Shown here piece after piece: positions 44,436 to 53,091 of a DNA stretch of 64,000 nt. Positions within the stretch are counted from its first letter, which is position 1, and every line of letters begins with the position of its first letter. The notes beneath the pieces were generated by a model, which saw nothing but the letters and a program-made list of their open reading frames with translations, made no database searches and was not told where the DNA came from. Made by a program: the position numbers and the translations under genes. The DNA is from Nocardia asiatica NBRC 100129. GTDB taxonomy: Bacteria > Actinomycetota > Actinomycetes > Mycobacteriales > Mycobacteriaceae. Location of the stretch: the NCBI RefSeq assembly GCF_000308415.1, contig NZ_BAFS01000007.1, forward strand, positions 30,800-94,799, read 5' to 3'.

Positions 44436-45464
44436 CTAGTCGGGTTTGCCGAACTGCTCGTGGCGGCCGAGGGAGCGCAGGTGGAACCATTCGCGCAGGC
44501 CGGCCGGATCGCGGCGGGTGACCAGGAAGAACCAGGAAAAGCGAATCCATTCCTGCGGGAGCAGTTTTCGCATGCCCGGCTGCGACATCAGGTAGCCGCG
44601 GTTGCGGTAGGTGAAGTAGCGCTTCACCGGATCGTCCGGGTACTGCGTATGCATTCGACCGCCGAGGATCGGCTTGAACTCGGCCGCGCCATTGGGATGC
44701 AGGTACGCCGTTTGCAGGCAGGTGCCGAACGGCAGCCCGGAACGCACCAGCCTGCGATGCACCTCGACCTCGTCACCGCGCACGAACAGGCGCAGGTCCG
44801 GCACGCCGATCACGTCGACCGCCTGCGCGGAGATCAACGCGCCGTTGAACAGCGAGGCGATGCCGGGCAGGAAGTCCTCGTCGCCGAGTTCCGAGCGCAG
44901 CCTGCGCCAGACCACTCCCCGGCGCAGCGGGAAGGCCAGGCGGTCGGGTTCGTCGATATCGCAGACCACGGGCGAGACCTCGACCAGGCCGTGCCGGTTC
45001 GCGCAGTCCAACAGGGTGGACAGCACGTCGGGGCCTTCGGGCCTGCCGTCGTCGTCGGCGAGCCACACCCAGTCCGCGCCGATGCTCAGCGCGTGCAGCA
45101 TGCCGAGCGCGAAACCGCCCGCGCCACCGAGGTTGTGCGCCGAACCCAGGTAGGTGGCCTCCACCGGCTGGTCGCGCACCAGGTCGGCGACCTCCTGTTC
45201 GTTGCCGTTGTCGACCACGATCAAGTGATCCACCGGCCGGGACTGGGAGGTGACCACCTTCAGCGACTCGGCGAGCAACTCGCGGCGCTTGTGGGTGACG
45301 ACGACAGCCACGACGCGCGGCTGCGAATCGTTGTCCTTCGCAGCGTGTTTCGCCGCCGGCGAGGAGGCGGAGGCGTCGAGCTCGGCGGCCTGCTCCGGCG
45401 CGGAGCCGATCCGGGCCTGCGCCCCTTCGTCGATCGGGGTGTCCTGCCCGGTCGGCTCACTCAT
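44436..45464 (-). CDS. glfT1: Galactofuranosyltransferase GlfT1
   Basis: 342 aa. A disordered acidic N-terminus (about 45 residues) precedes a GT2 domain: VVAVVVTHKRRELLAESLKVVTSQ, HNLGGAGGFALGMLHAL and WVWLADDDGRPEG with the DDD metal site. The late part has GDEVEVHRRL and FTYRNRGYLM. GlfT1 adds the first Galf residues to the Rha-GlcNAc lipid linker. The start overlaps the ATPase gene stop as ATGA. The order permease-ATPase-glfT1 with bpa nearby closely follows the Rv3780-Rv3783 region, although not in the identical order. Confidence 0.93.
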   Translation of the reverse strand: MSEPTGQDTPIDEGAQARIGSAPEQAAELDASASSPAAKHAAKDNDSQPRVVAVVVTHKRRELLAESLKVVTSQSRPVDHLIVVDNGNEQEVADLVRDQPVEATYLGSAHNLGGAGGFALGMLHALSIGADWVWLADDDGRPEGPDVLSTLLDCANRHGLVEVSPVVCDIDEPDRLAFPLRRGVVWRRLRSELGDEDFLPGIASLFNGALISAQAVDVIGVPDLRLFVRGDEVEVHRRLVRSGLPFGTCLQTAYLHPNGAAEFKPILGGRMHTQYPDDPVKRYFTYRNRGYLMSQPGMRKLLPQEWIRFSWFFLVTRRDPAGLREWFHLRSLGRHEQFGKPD

Positions 45465-46297
45465 GCCTGATTCTTCTCCAATTCTCGTTCGGTCGCACCG
45501 GCCCGTTCGGCTTCCATTTCGCGCAGCACCGTCGCGACGTGATTCCCCGCCTCCGGCCCCTCATAGGCTCGCACCACTTCTTCGATGCCGCCACGCAAGC
45601 GGATCTGGCCGTGATCGATCCACAGCGCCGTATCGCACAACTGCGCGAGGAATTCGTTGGAATGGCTGGCGAAGACCAGGATGCCCGAACGCGCCACCAA
45701 CGACTGCAACCGCAGCCGGGCCTTCTTCATGAATTCCGCGTCCACCGCGCCGATGCCCTCGTCGAGCAGCAGGATCTCCGGATCGATCGAGGTGACCACG
45801 CCCATGGCCAGGCGCACCCGCATACCGGTGGAATAGGTGCGCAGCGGCATGGACAGGTATTCGCCGAGCTCGGTGAAATCGGCGATCTCATCGATCTTCG
45901 ACAGCATCTGCTTGCGCGTCTGCCCGAGGAACAGGCCGCGGATGATGATGTTCTCGTAGCCGGAGATCTCCGGATCCATGCCGACGCCGAGGTCGAACAC
46001 CGGCGCGACCCGCCCGCGGATGCGCGCGCTGCCGCGCGAGGGCTCGTAGATACCGGAGAGCAGACGCAGCAGCGTCGACTTGCCCGCGCCGTTGTGCCCG
46101 ACCAGGCCGACCCGGTCGCCTTCCCGCAACGAGAGATTGATGTCACGGAGGGCCTCGACCACGACGACGTCGGACTGATTGCGTCCGATCGCGCCGCCCG
46201 CCTTACCGAGAAACGCCTTTTTCAGCGACCGCGATTTGGCGTCGAAGATCGGGAATTCGACCCACGCCTCCTGGGTCTCGATACTCACACGACTCAT
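45461..46297 (-). CDS. ABC transporter ATP-binding protein, polysaccharide-export type
   Basis: 278 aa. Walker A GHNGAGKST, signature TYSTGMRVRLAMG and Walker B EILLLDEGIGAVD are intact, with ASHSN as the switch His region. It resembles O-antigen exporters (RfbE/Wzt) and Rv3781. It pairs with the permease downstream at 46308 and overlaps glfT1 by 4 bp. The pair is thought to move the lipid-linked galactan across the membrane. Confidence 0.92.
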   Translation of the reverse strand: MSRVSIETQEAWVEFPIFDAKSRSLKKAFLGKAGGAIGRNQSDVVVVEALRDINLSLREGDRVGLVGHNGAGKSTLLRLLSGIYEPSRGSARIRGRVAPVFDLGVGMDPEISGYENIIIRGLFLGQTRKQMLSKIDEIADFTELGEYLSMPLRTYSTGMRVRLAMGVVTSIDPEILLLDEGIGAVDAEFMKKARLRLQSLVARSGILVFASHSNEFLAQLCDTALWIDHGQIRLRGGIEEVVRAYEGPEAGNHVATVLREMEAERAGATERELEKNQA

Positions 46298-46307
46298 CGG
46301 GGCGCTC

Positions 46308-47351
46308 CTATACCCAGTACGGTACGCGCGAACGGTACTGCTTCATGGCGAAGATCGCCACGATCCAGCCGACCAGCGTGATCGCGCCGACGATCACCCA
46401 GTGGCGCAGTGCCTGCGGCTCGCCGAGCAGGGGCGCCCGGACGATTTCGAGATAGTGGAACGTCGGCACGATTTCGGCCAATTTCGCGCGGTCTCCGTTG
46501 CCGATCTGCGATTCCAAGGTCTTGGTCGTCCACATGACCGGCGTCAGCACGAACAGCATCAGCGTGGTGCTGCCGAGAATCGGCGCGATATCGCGGTAGC
46601 GGGTGCTGAAGATGCCGAACACGATCGACACCCACATGGAATTGAGGAAGATCAGCAGGATCGCCGGGATCGCCATCAGACTGGCCACGCCGAGGTGGCG
46701 CCAGACGCCGAACGCCGCGAGCATCACCAGGTAGATGACCATGTTGTGGGCGAAGAACAGCAGCTGCCGCCACACCAGCCGGTAGACGTGCACGCTCAGC
46801 GCGGAGGGAAGCTGTTTGATCAGGCCCTCGTTGGCGATGAAGACCTCCGAGCCCTCCAGGATGCTCGCGCTGATCACGTTCCAGATGATCAGTCCGACCG
46901 TCACGTACGGCAGGTACTCGCGCAGCGGCTGGCCGAGCAGGGCCGCGTACAGCACGCCCATCGCGATGGCCTGCAAGCCGGTGGCGATGGTGATCCAGAA
47001 CGGGCCGAGCACCGAACGGCGGTAGCGCTGCTTGATGTCCTGCCAGCCCAGCGACAGCCACAGTTCGCGCTGGGCGAACCCGCCCGCGAAATCCTGGAAC
47101 GCGCGCCGGAACGTCTGGGAGTCCGGCACGATCTTCGCCATGGTGGCGCCGGCGTGCAGGGTCTGCGCCTCCGGCGTGGCCGCGCTCACCGCAGACTCCC
47201 GCGAGTCGTCGGAGGGCGTCGTGTGCTCGGCCGGGGAGGTCGGCGAACTGTCATCGGAACGCGCTTGGTCATCGGAACCAACTGAGCTCTCTTCAGGACG
47301 CACCGAACCCGGATCGGGGACCGAGTCGGAGCGAGCGGCAGCGGCGGGCAC
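46308..47351 (-). CDS. ABC transporter permease, polysaccharide-export type
   Basis: 347 aa from GTG 47351. An acidic/Ser-rich N-terminus of about 70 residues precedes the ABC-2 domain (ELWLSLGWQDIKQRYRRSVLGPFWITIATGLQAIAMGVLY) with six predicted helices. MWTTKTLESQIGNG lies in a late loop. It resembles RfbD/Wzm and Rv3783. The start could be at Met70 (47144), which would remove the low-complexity part. Ten bases separate it from the ATPase gene. Confidence 0.9.
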   Translation of the reverse strand: MPAAAARSDSVPDPGSVRPEESSVGSDDQARSDDSSPTSPAEHTTPSDDSRESAVSAATPEAQTLHAGATMAKIVPDSQTFRRAFQDFAGGFAQRELWLSLGWQDIKQRYRRSVLGPFWITIATGLQAIAMGVLYAALLGQPLREYLPYVTVGLIIWNVISASILEGSEVFIANEGLIKQLPSALSVHVYRLVWRQLLFFAHNMVIYLVMLAAFGVWRHLGVASLMAIPAILLIFLNSMWVSIVFGIFSTRYRDIAPILGSTTLMLFVLTPVMWTTKTLESQIGNGDRAKLAEIVPTFHYLEIVRAPLLGEPQALRHWVIVGAITLVGWIVAIFAMKQYRSRVPYWV

Positions 47352-47411
47352 GGTGCACGAGACTACCCCTGCGGCATCCCGCCACCGCGCGGCACACGCG
47401 CGTCGACGGTC

Positions 47412-48017
47412 TCACAGGTATTGGCCGGAACCGCCGGTGACGTGACCGGTCTGGCCGCCGCGCGGGTCGGCGGCGTGGATGCCGGGCGGCAACGCGCCCT
47501 GCCGCATCTGTTCCAGCTGCGCGCGTGCGGCCATCTGCTGGGCGAACAGCGCGGTCTGGATGCCGTGGAAAAGACCCTCCAGCCAGCCGACCAGCTGTGC
47601 CTGCGCGATCCGCAGCTCGGCGTCGGTCGGCGCGCCGTCGTCGGTGAACGGCAGGGTGAGCCGTTCGAGCTCCTCCCGCAGTTCGGGGGCCAGGCCTTGC
47701 TCCAGCTCCCGCACCGAGGACTTGTGGATCTCCTTGAGACGGTTGCGGCTGGCCTCGTCCAGCGGGGCCGCCCGCACCTCCTCGAGCAGTTGCTTGATCA
47801 TGGTGCCGATCCGCATCACCTTCGCGGGCTGCTCGACCATGTCGGCGAGGGATTCGCCGGAGTCGTCGCGGTCGGCCGACTTGTCCTCGGCACTGTCGTC
47901 GGTCACCACCTGCGCGGTGAAGGGCGCCTCCGAGCCGGCCGCCGCCGGAATGGCCAACGGCCTGCCGTCGGGTCCGACAACGACGATGTGGTCCGGTGCC
48001 TCATCCGAGTGCGTCAT
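47412..48017 (-). CDS. bpa: Bacterial proteasome activator Bpa (Rv3780-like)
   Basis: 201 aa. The helical core is PAKVMRIGTMIKQLLEEVRAAPLDEASRNRLKEIHKSSVRELEQGLAPELREELERLTLPF, with AQLVGWLEGLFHGIQTALFAQQMAARAQLEQM. The C-terminus is GQYL, the motif that docks into the 20S proteasome to open its gate. Bpa is an ATP-independent activator that feeds unfolded proteins such as HspR. I use the ATG at 48017 with AGGGA upstream; 48029 is possible. It is upstream of the galactan export genes, as in mycobacteria. Confidence 0.92.
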   Translation of the reverse strand: MTHSDEAPDHIVVVGPDGRPLAIPAAAGSEAPFTAQVVTDDSAEDKSADRDDSGESLADMVEQPAKVMRIGTMIKQLLEEVRAAPLDEASRNRLKEIHKSSVRELEQGLAPELREELERLTLPFTDDGAPTDAELRIAQAQLVGWLEGLFHGIQTALFAQQMAARAQLEQMRQGALPPGIHAADPRGGQTGHVTGGSGQYL

Positions 48018-48269
48018 GGTCCCTATCATGTCGTGTTCGCTTCGAACGCGCTAAGCCGGTGGTCCCCGGCCGGGGACGTCGGCGGGGTGCGGCGCGCGTC
48101 GCCGGTCGACGCCGCCGGAGGTGGCCGGCGTTCTATTCTGTTCGGGTCGTGTGGTTCGGATTTGTCGAAAGTCGGTCACCATGCTGAGTCCCAGGTCGCT
48201 GTGCTCCCGCCACGATGTGGAGGGGAACGCGGTTACACAGGCTCGCCCGCTGCCCTTAGAGTGGCCAGC

Positions 48270-49472
48270 ATGACTTACGACGTCGCGAGGGTTCGGGGCC
48301 TGATACCGTCCCTGGGCGACGGCTGGATCCATCTCGACCCGCAATCGGGCATGCTGGTTCCGGACGCGGTATCCCGCGCCGTATCGACGGGTTTTCGAAC
48401 CTCTTCCTTTTCCCATATCGGCCGCAACGGCGCCGCCGTGCGCAGCGCGGCGATTCTGGACGCCGCCCGCGAGGCGGTGGCCGACCTGGTCGGCGGCGAC
48501 CCGGCGGGTGTGGTGCTGGGCCCCGACCGCGCGGTCCTGCTGGCCTGGCTCGCCGAATCGCTGAGTTCGCGCCTCGGCCTCGGCACCGGCATCGTGCTGT
48601 CCCGGCTGGACGACGAGGCCAACGTGGCGCCCTGGCTGCGCATCGCCAACCGCTACGGCGCGCACGTGCGCTGGGCCGAGGTGGAGATCGAGACCTGTGA
48701 GATGCCGTCCTGGCAGTTCGAGGAACTGATCGGGCCCACCGCGCGACTGGTCGCGCTCACCGCAGCCTCGCCGATCGTCGGCTCGGCGCCCGCCGTGCGG
48801 GTGGCCGCGGACCGGGTGCACGAGGTGGGCGGCCTGCTGGTGGCCGACGCGTTCGGCGCCGCGCCCTACGCCCTGATCGACATCGATGAGCTGAACGCCG
48901 ACGTCGTCGCGCTGAGCGCACCGGCATGGGGCGGTCCGCAGATCGGCGCGCTGGTCTTCCGCGACCCCGCGTTCCTGGACCGGATCCCGTCCATGTCGCT
49001 GAACCCCTATGCGAAGGGCGCGGAACGACTGGAGGTCGGCGGACACCAATACGCGCTGCTGGCGGGCCTGACCACTTCCATCGACTTCCTGGCCGGACTG
49101 GACGAGCGGGCGCACGGCACCCGGCGGGAGCGGCTGGAGATGTCGATCACCTCGCTGCAGGACTACCATGACCAGCTCTTCGAGCACTTGATGAGCATGC
49201 TGGACTCGATCCCCAGCCTCACCGTGATCGGCCGCGCGTCCACCCGCATTCCCACGGTCAGCTTCACCCTCGCGGGCATGCAGGCGGAGAAGGTCGCGGC
49301 CAAGCTCGCCGACAACCGGATCGGCACGGTGAGCGGCGTACACGGCGGCAGCAGGCTACTGGACGCGCTGGGCGTCAACGACGAGGGCGGCGCGGTGACC
49401 ATCGGCCTCGCGCCCTACACCACCAAGTTCGAGATCGATCAGCTGGGCAGGGCCCTGCTGGCACTGGAGTGA
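48270..49472 (+). CDS. Cysteine-desulfurase-like protein (class V aminotransferase fold) without the PLP lysine
   Basis: 400 aa with the class V fold: WIHLDPQSGMLVPDAVSRAV, a substrate/cofactor region VVLGPDRAVLLAWLAESL, the cofactor Asp segment GGLLVADAFGAAPY and a small C-terminal domain. The expected cofactor-binding motif SxHK is replaced by LSAPAWGGPQIG (residues about 215-226), so the Schiff-base Lys is absent. No Cys is positioned as in the active loop of SufS. It resembles Rv3778c in location, beside bpa. It is probably a non-desulfurase or a structural paralogue. Confidence 0.82.
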   Translation: MTYDVARVRGLIPSLGDGWIHLDPQSGMLVPDAVSRAVSTGFRTSSFSHIGRNGAAVRSAAILDAAREAVADLVGGDPAGVVLGPDRAVLLAWLAESLSSRLGLGTGIVLSRLDDEANVAPWLRIANRYGAHVRWAEVEIETCEMPSWQFEELIGPTARLVALTAASPIVGSAPAVRVAADRVHEVGGLLVADAFGAAPYALIDIDELNADVVALSAPAWGGPQIGALVFRDPAFLDRIPSMSLNPYAKGAERLEVGGHQYALLAGLTTSIDFLAGLDERAHGTRRERLEMSITSLQDYHDQLFEHLMSMLDSIPSLTVIGRASTRIPTVSFTLAGMQAEKVAAKLADNRIGTVSGVHGGSRLLDALGVNDEGGAVTIGLAPYTTKFEIDQLGRALLALE

Positions 49473-49487
49473 GCGGCGCCGCCGCGC

Positions 49488-50492
49488 TCAGAGTTCCCGC
49501 ACCCGCAGCACCACCTTGCCGAACGCTTCGCCGGAGTCCAGCAGCCGGTGCGCTTCGGCGGCCTCCTCGATCGGCAGTTCGGCAGCGATGACCGGCGCCA
49601 CCGTGCCGTCGGCGAGCAACGGCCACAACCGCCTGCGCACCTCGGCGACGATCTCGGCCTTACTGCCGACGCCGGTGGCCGGGCGCGCGCGCACGTTCGT
49701 GGCGTGGACCGTGCCCCATTTGCGCAGCAGCGCGCCCAGGTTCAGCTCGGCGCTCACGCCACCCTGCATGCCGATCACCACGAGGCGGCCGTGCTCGGCC
49801 AGCGCCTCGACGTTGCGTCCCAGGTAGGCCGCGCCCATGATGTCGAGGATCACGTCCGCGCCGGGGCTGCCCGCGCCCGACCGCTCGGCGCGCACAGCGG
49901 CGACGAAATCGTCTTCTCTGTAGTTGATCAGCACGTCCGCCCCGAGTTCCGCGCAGCGCGCCAGCTTCTCGGCCGAACCGGCGGTCACCGCGACGCGCGC
50001 GCCGAGAGCCTTGGCCACCTGGATTGCGTGCGTGCCGATCCCGCTGCCGCCGCCGTGGATCAACACCAGCTGGTTGGCTCGCAGACCGGCCGTCATCACC
50101 AGGTTCGACCACACTGTCGCCGCTGCTTCGGGCAGCCCGGCCGCCGCGCCCAAGTCGAGGGCGTCGGGAACCGGAAGCACCTGGGTGGCGGGCACCACGA
50201 CCCGTTCGGCGTAACCGCCACCGGAAAGCAGCGCACAGACCCGGTCGCCGACCGCCCACTCCCGCACGCCGTCCCCGAGTTCCGCGATTTCGCCCGAGCA
50301 CTCGAGTCCCAGCAGCGGGCTGGCGCCGGGTGGGGGCGGATAGTAGCCCTGACGCTGCAAGAGATCGGCGCGGTTGACGCCCGCCGCGGCCACCTCGATC
50401 AGCACTTCGCCGTGTCCGGGCTCGGGATCGGGCACCTCCGTCGAGACCATGACCTCGGGTCCGCCGAAACCTCTCAGATCTATCGCACGCAC
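49488..50492 (-). CDS. NADPH:quinone reductase (zinc-type alcohol dehydrogenase superfamily, Rv3777-like)
   Basis: 334 aa from GTG 50492 (VRAIDLRGFGGPEVM). The GroES-like domain (VPDPEPGHGEVLIEVAAAGVNRADLLQRQGYYPPPPGASPLLGLECSG) is followed by a Rossmann fold with VLIHGGGSGIGTHAIQVAKALG. No zinc ligands are seen. It resembles the PIG3/QOR branch (NRADLLQRQGYYPPP). It ends 15 bp from the convergent class V gene, matching the Rv3777-Rv3778c neighbourhood. The longer open frame beyond the start is non-coding. Confidence 0.9.
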   Translation of the reverse strand: MRAIDLRGFGGPEVMVSTEVPDPEPGHGEVLIEVAAAGVNRADLLQRQGYYPPPPGASPLLGLECSGEIAELGDGVREWAVGDRVCALLSGGGYAERVVVPATQVLPVPDALDLGAAAGLPEAAATVWSNLVMTAGLRANQLVLIHGGGSGIGTHAIQVAKALGARVAVTAGSAEKLARCAELGADVLINYREDDFVAAVRAERSGAGSPGADVILDIMGAAYLGRNVEALAEHGRLVVIGMQGGVSAELNLGALLRKWGTVHATNVRARPATGVGSKAEIVAEVRRRLWPLLADGTVAPVIAAELPIEEAAEAHRLLDSGEAFGKVVLRVREL

Positions 50493-50609
50493 CGTGCCAT
50501 AGTGCTCCGCGCGGACCGACGGCTGCGCGCTGCCCCCCTTCGAGGCCGCAGCCGCTGCCGCAATTCGGCAAGCTGCCTGCGGTGACCGGCGGCACGGACT
50601 ACCGTTCCG

Positions 50610-51791
50610 GTGGTGAGCGGCGGCTTCATCGATTTTCAGAACGAGATCTATCTGGGCGGACTGGGTGGCATGCGACCCGAATTGCCCATGACCGCCGCGG
50701 GTTTGGAGGCGCTGGCGCGGGAGCGGCTGGATCCGGCCGCCTTCGCCTACGTCGCGGGCAGCGCGTCCGCGGAGCGCACCGCCGCCGCCAACCGTTCGGC
50801 CTTCGAGCGCTACCGTCTCCTGCCGCGGATGCTGCGCGGCTCCACCGGGCCCGGCGCCCGCGATCTGTCGGTGGAGGTGCTCGGCACGAAGCTGGCCGCG
50901 CCTGTGCTCACCGCGCCGATCGGGGTGCTCGAACTGCTGCACGAGCGCGGCGAGGTGATCGTGGCCGAGGTGACCGAGGAGCTGGGCATCGGTACGGTGC
51001 TGTCCACCGCGGCCTCGTCGACCATCGAAGACGTCGGCGCGGCGGCGGGCGCGTGGTGGTATCAGCTGTACTGGCCCGCGGACGACGAGCTGGCCTGCTC
51101 CTTCGTGCGGCGCGCCGAACAGGCCGGGGCCTCGGCGATCGTGGTCACCGTCGACACTCCGACCCTCGGGTGGCGGCCGCGCGACCTGGAGCAGGCGCAC
51201 CTGCCGTTCCTGGCCGGTAAAGGCATCGCCAACTACCTGTCCGATCCGGTGTTCCGGGCCAAGCTGCCCGCGGCGCCGGAGGAGAGCGAGGATGCGATGC
51301 GCACGGCCATCCTCACCTGGGCCGGACTGTTCGGCAACCACACGCTGCGGCCCGCCGATCTGGCACGTCTGCGCGAGTGGACCGATCTGCCGATCGCCGT
51401 GAAGGGCATCCTGCATCCCGACGACGCGCGCCAGGTGGTGGATGCCGGCGCCGAGGCGGTGGTGGTCAGCAATCACGGCGGCCGCCAGGTGGACGGCTCG
51501 ATCGCGGCGCTCGACGCGCTGCCCGCGGTGGCCGCCACTATCGGCGACCGGGCCGACGTGCTGTTCGATTCCGGTCTGCGCACCGGCTCGGATGTGCTCG
51601 TCGCGCTGGCTCTGGGCGCGAAGGCGGTGCTCTACGGGCGGCCGTGGGCTTATGGCCTCGGTTTGGCGGGCGCGGCAGGGGCGCGGCACGCGCTGCGGGT
51701 GCTGCTCGCGGACTTCGACTCCGCGCTGGGCCTGTCGGGGTGCGCGAACCCGGCCGCGGTGAGTCGCGCACTGTTGTCCACGGTGCGCTGA
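50610..51791 (+). CDS. FMN-dependent alpha-hydroxy-acid oxidase (lactate oxidase/monooxygenase-like)
   Basis: 393 aa TIM barrel. The N-terminus has FIDFQNEIYLGGLGGMRPELP as in lactate monooxygenases. The C-terminus carries IAVKGILHPDDARQVVDAGAEAVVVSNHGGRQVDGS, with the catalytic His in SNHGGRQ, and LFDSGLRTGSDVLVALALGAKAVLYGRP, the FMN-phosphate site. It oxidises an L-2-hydroxy acid with oxygen. Two adjacent GTG codons (50610, 50613) could start it; neither has a good Shine-Dalgarno. It is divergent from the quinone reductase, with 117 bp between. Confidence 0.9.
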   Translation: MVSGGFIDFQNEIYLGGLGGMRPELPMTAAGLEALARERLDPAAFAYVAGSASAERTAAANRSAFERYRLLPRMLRGSTGPGARDLSVEVLGTKLAAPVLTAPIGVLELLHERGEVIVAEVTEELGIGTVLSTAASSTIEDVGAAAGAWWYQLYWPADDELACSFVRRAEQAGASAIVVTVDTPTLGWRPRDLEQAHLPFLAGKGIANYLSDPVFRAKLPAAPEESEDAMRTAILTWAGLFGNHTLRPADLARLREWTDLPIAVKGILHPDDARQVVDAGAEAVVVSNHGGRQVDGSIAALDALPAVAATIGDRADVLFDSGLRTGSDVLVALALGAKAVLYGRPWAYGLGLAGAAGARHALRVLLADFDSALGLSGCANPAAVSRALLSTVR

Positions 51792-51832
51792 CCTGCGATA
51801 CCCGCTCATTTTCGCAGTTCGCCGCGCATAGA

Positions 51833-52333
51833 ATGGCCATCGTGCATCCCGAACCGAGCGGTCGCGTCCTGGCCGAGCCCCGCTGGCTCACCCCGGCACA
51901 GCAGCGCGCCTGGCGCGCCTACATGGACGGCCACCAGCGCCTGATGACGGCGCTGAATCGGCAATTACAGCGCGACAGTGACCTGACCGTCGCCGAATAC
52001 CGGATCCTGGTGCTGCTGTCCGAAGCCCCCGACCACTCGCTGCGGATGAGCGAGCTGGCCGACGGCGTGCTGTCCTCGCGCAGCAAGCTGACCCATCAGA
52101 TCCGGCGGCTGGAAGCCCAGCGGATGGTCCGGCGCAACACCTGTCTGGAGGACGGCCGCGGCGTGCTCGCCGAACTCACCGAGGAGGGCATGCGCCGCCT
52201 GGAAGCCGCGGCCCCCGGCCACGTCGAAGCCGTGCGCCGCCACTTCATCGACCTGCTGGCTCCGGCCCAGCTCGAGGTGATCGGCGAGGTCTTCGGCCGC
52301 GTCGACGAGGAAATCGGCAAGCGGTCCGGCTGA
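51833..52333 (+). CDS. MarR-family transcriptional regulator
   Basis: 166 aa from the ATG at 51833; GTG 51842 is an alternative. The winged helix is typical: LTVAEYRILVLLSEAPDHSLRMSELADGVLSSRSKLTHQIRRLEAQRMVRRN then EDGRGVLAELTEEG. It follows the hydroxy-acid oxidase with a 41-bp gap and could be co-transcribed. I see no operator-like palindrome in front of it. Confidence 0.88.
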   Translation: MAIVHPEPSGRVLAEPRWLTPAQQRAWRAYMDGHQRLMTALNRQLQRDSDLTVAEYRILVLLSEAPDHSLRMSELADGVLSSRSKLTHQIRRLEAQRMVRRNTCLEDGRGVLAELTEEGMRRLEAAAPGHVEAVRRHFIDLLAPAQLEVIGEVFGRVDEEIGKRSG

Positions 52334-52357
52334 GAAGTCCGCTACGATCAGGTCCCT

Positions 52358-52442
52358 GGAGACGTGGCAGAGCGGCCGAATGCACTCGCCTTGAAAGCGA
52401 GCGTCGCGAGAGCGACCGGGGGTTCAAATCCCTCCGTCTCCG
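52358..52442 (+). tRNA. tRNA-Ser (anticodon UGA)
   Basis: Acceptor arms GGAGACG / CGTCTCC with G as discriminator base, the T-arm GGTTCAAATCC, and a long variable arm (CGTCGCGAGAGCG) typical of class II tRNAs. The anticodon loop is CTTGAAA, giving UGA. CCA is not encoded. Confidence 0.96.
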
Positions 52443-52860
52443 CTCCACTCGTAGCCTTTCCATGCTCATGGAAAGTGTTTTGTGGGGGTGCAACCCTCAC
52501 TCCCCGCCCGGCGGGCTTCGCCCCCGGACCCCCTCCTACGGTCGGGCCCACCATGGTTCGCATGCCGTCGCGTCGAGGCCGCTGCACTCGTGCGGGCAGG
52601 GCTGGCACGGCTAGCTTTTTCGACCGTCCATGCATAGGATGGTCGCCGGGAAAGGGGGATTACGCAACTGTATTCACGATCGTTCGGCTGTCACACAGGG
52701 GTTGTGATCGGTCGTCGATGAGAAGTCGGGCCTGTTTCAGGCAGTTGCGGTGGGGGCGGATTCTGGCAATCGGCGGTCTTTCGCTGGGCAGTCGGACCGG
52801 TGGTCACTGTGGCAAGTGCCTGATTCGCATTGATATAACTCGTATGTTCGGGGAGGAATC
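52443..52860. other. 418-bp intergenic region after tRNA-Ser
   Basis: The first part contains a GC-rich hairpin-forming segment of the kind dispersed in actinobacterial genomes (annotated separately). The rest, up to the secreted-protein start, has no ORF that I can support. The last 100 bp must hold the promoter of the small secreted protein. Confidence 0.5.
52503..52537. repeat. GC-rich hairpin element (REP-like)
   Basis: The segment CCGCCCGGCGGGCTTCGCCC followed by CCGGACCCC can fold around GGGC-TTC-GCCC with flanking CG pairs. Its look (a GGGGTCCGGGGGCGAAGCCC-type sequence on the minus strand) is like dispersed intergenic repeats known in many actinobacteria. It may also act as the tRNA terminator. 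The call rests on appearance only. Confidence 0.4.
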
Positions 52861-53082
52861 ATGACCACCCTTCGCAAGAAGGTTTCATTTGTCATTGCCG
52901 CTGCGGCGGTTGTCACCGGGTCGTTGGCGTTCGCGGCGCCGAGTGCCAACGCATATCCCACTCACATCCCGTGTGATAAAGCGCATGCGAACTGGACGTC
53001 GTACGACGGCCCCGGATACAGCGGTCAAGGCTGGGTGTGCACCTACAACGATCGAGAAGGCTGGCACTGGCAGCGCACGTGA
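52861..53082 (+). CDS. Small secreted protein
   Basis: 73 aa. The ATG follows GGGGAGGA. A signal peptide is clear (MTTLRKKVSFVIAAAAVVTGSLAFAAPSANA, cleavage before YPTHIPC). The mature part is about 42 residues, with two Cys that could form a disulfide (IPCDKAHANW...GWVCTYN) and many aromatic residues (six Trp/Tyr after residue 45). I recognise no family. Such short exported peptides in actinobacteria may be structural, signalling or antimicrobial; nothing here decides which. Convergent with the nitric oxide synthase gene. Confidence 0.75.
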   Translation: MTTLRKKVSFVIAAAAVVTGSLAFAAPSANAYPTHIPCDKAHANWTSYDGPGYSGQGWVCTYNDREGWHWQRT

Positions 53083-53091
53083 TAGAGCGGG

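Noticed and set aside
48062..48077. 16-bp palindrome GTCCCCGG-CCGGGGAC
   Set aside because: It is short, all G/C, has no loop and could arise by chance at this base composition; its position upstream of bpa and the class V gene gives no clear role.
49488..51809. An apparent 773-aa protein ending in the quinone reductase
   Set aside because: The upstream part is antisense to the hydroxy-acid oxidase gene, while homology begins at GTG 50492.
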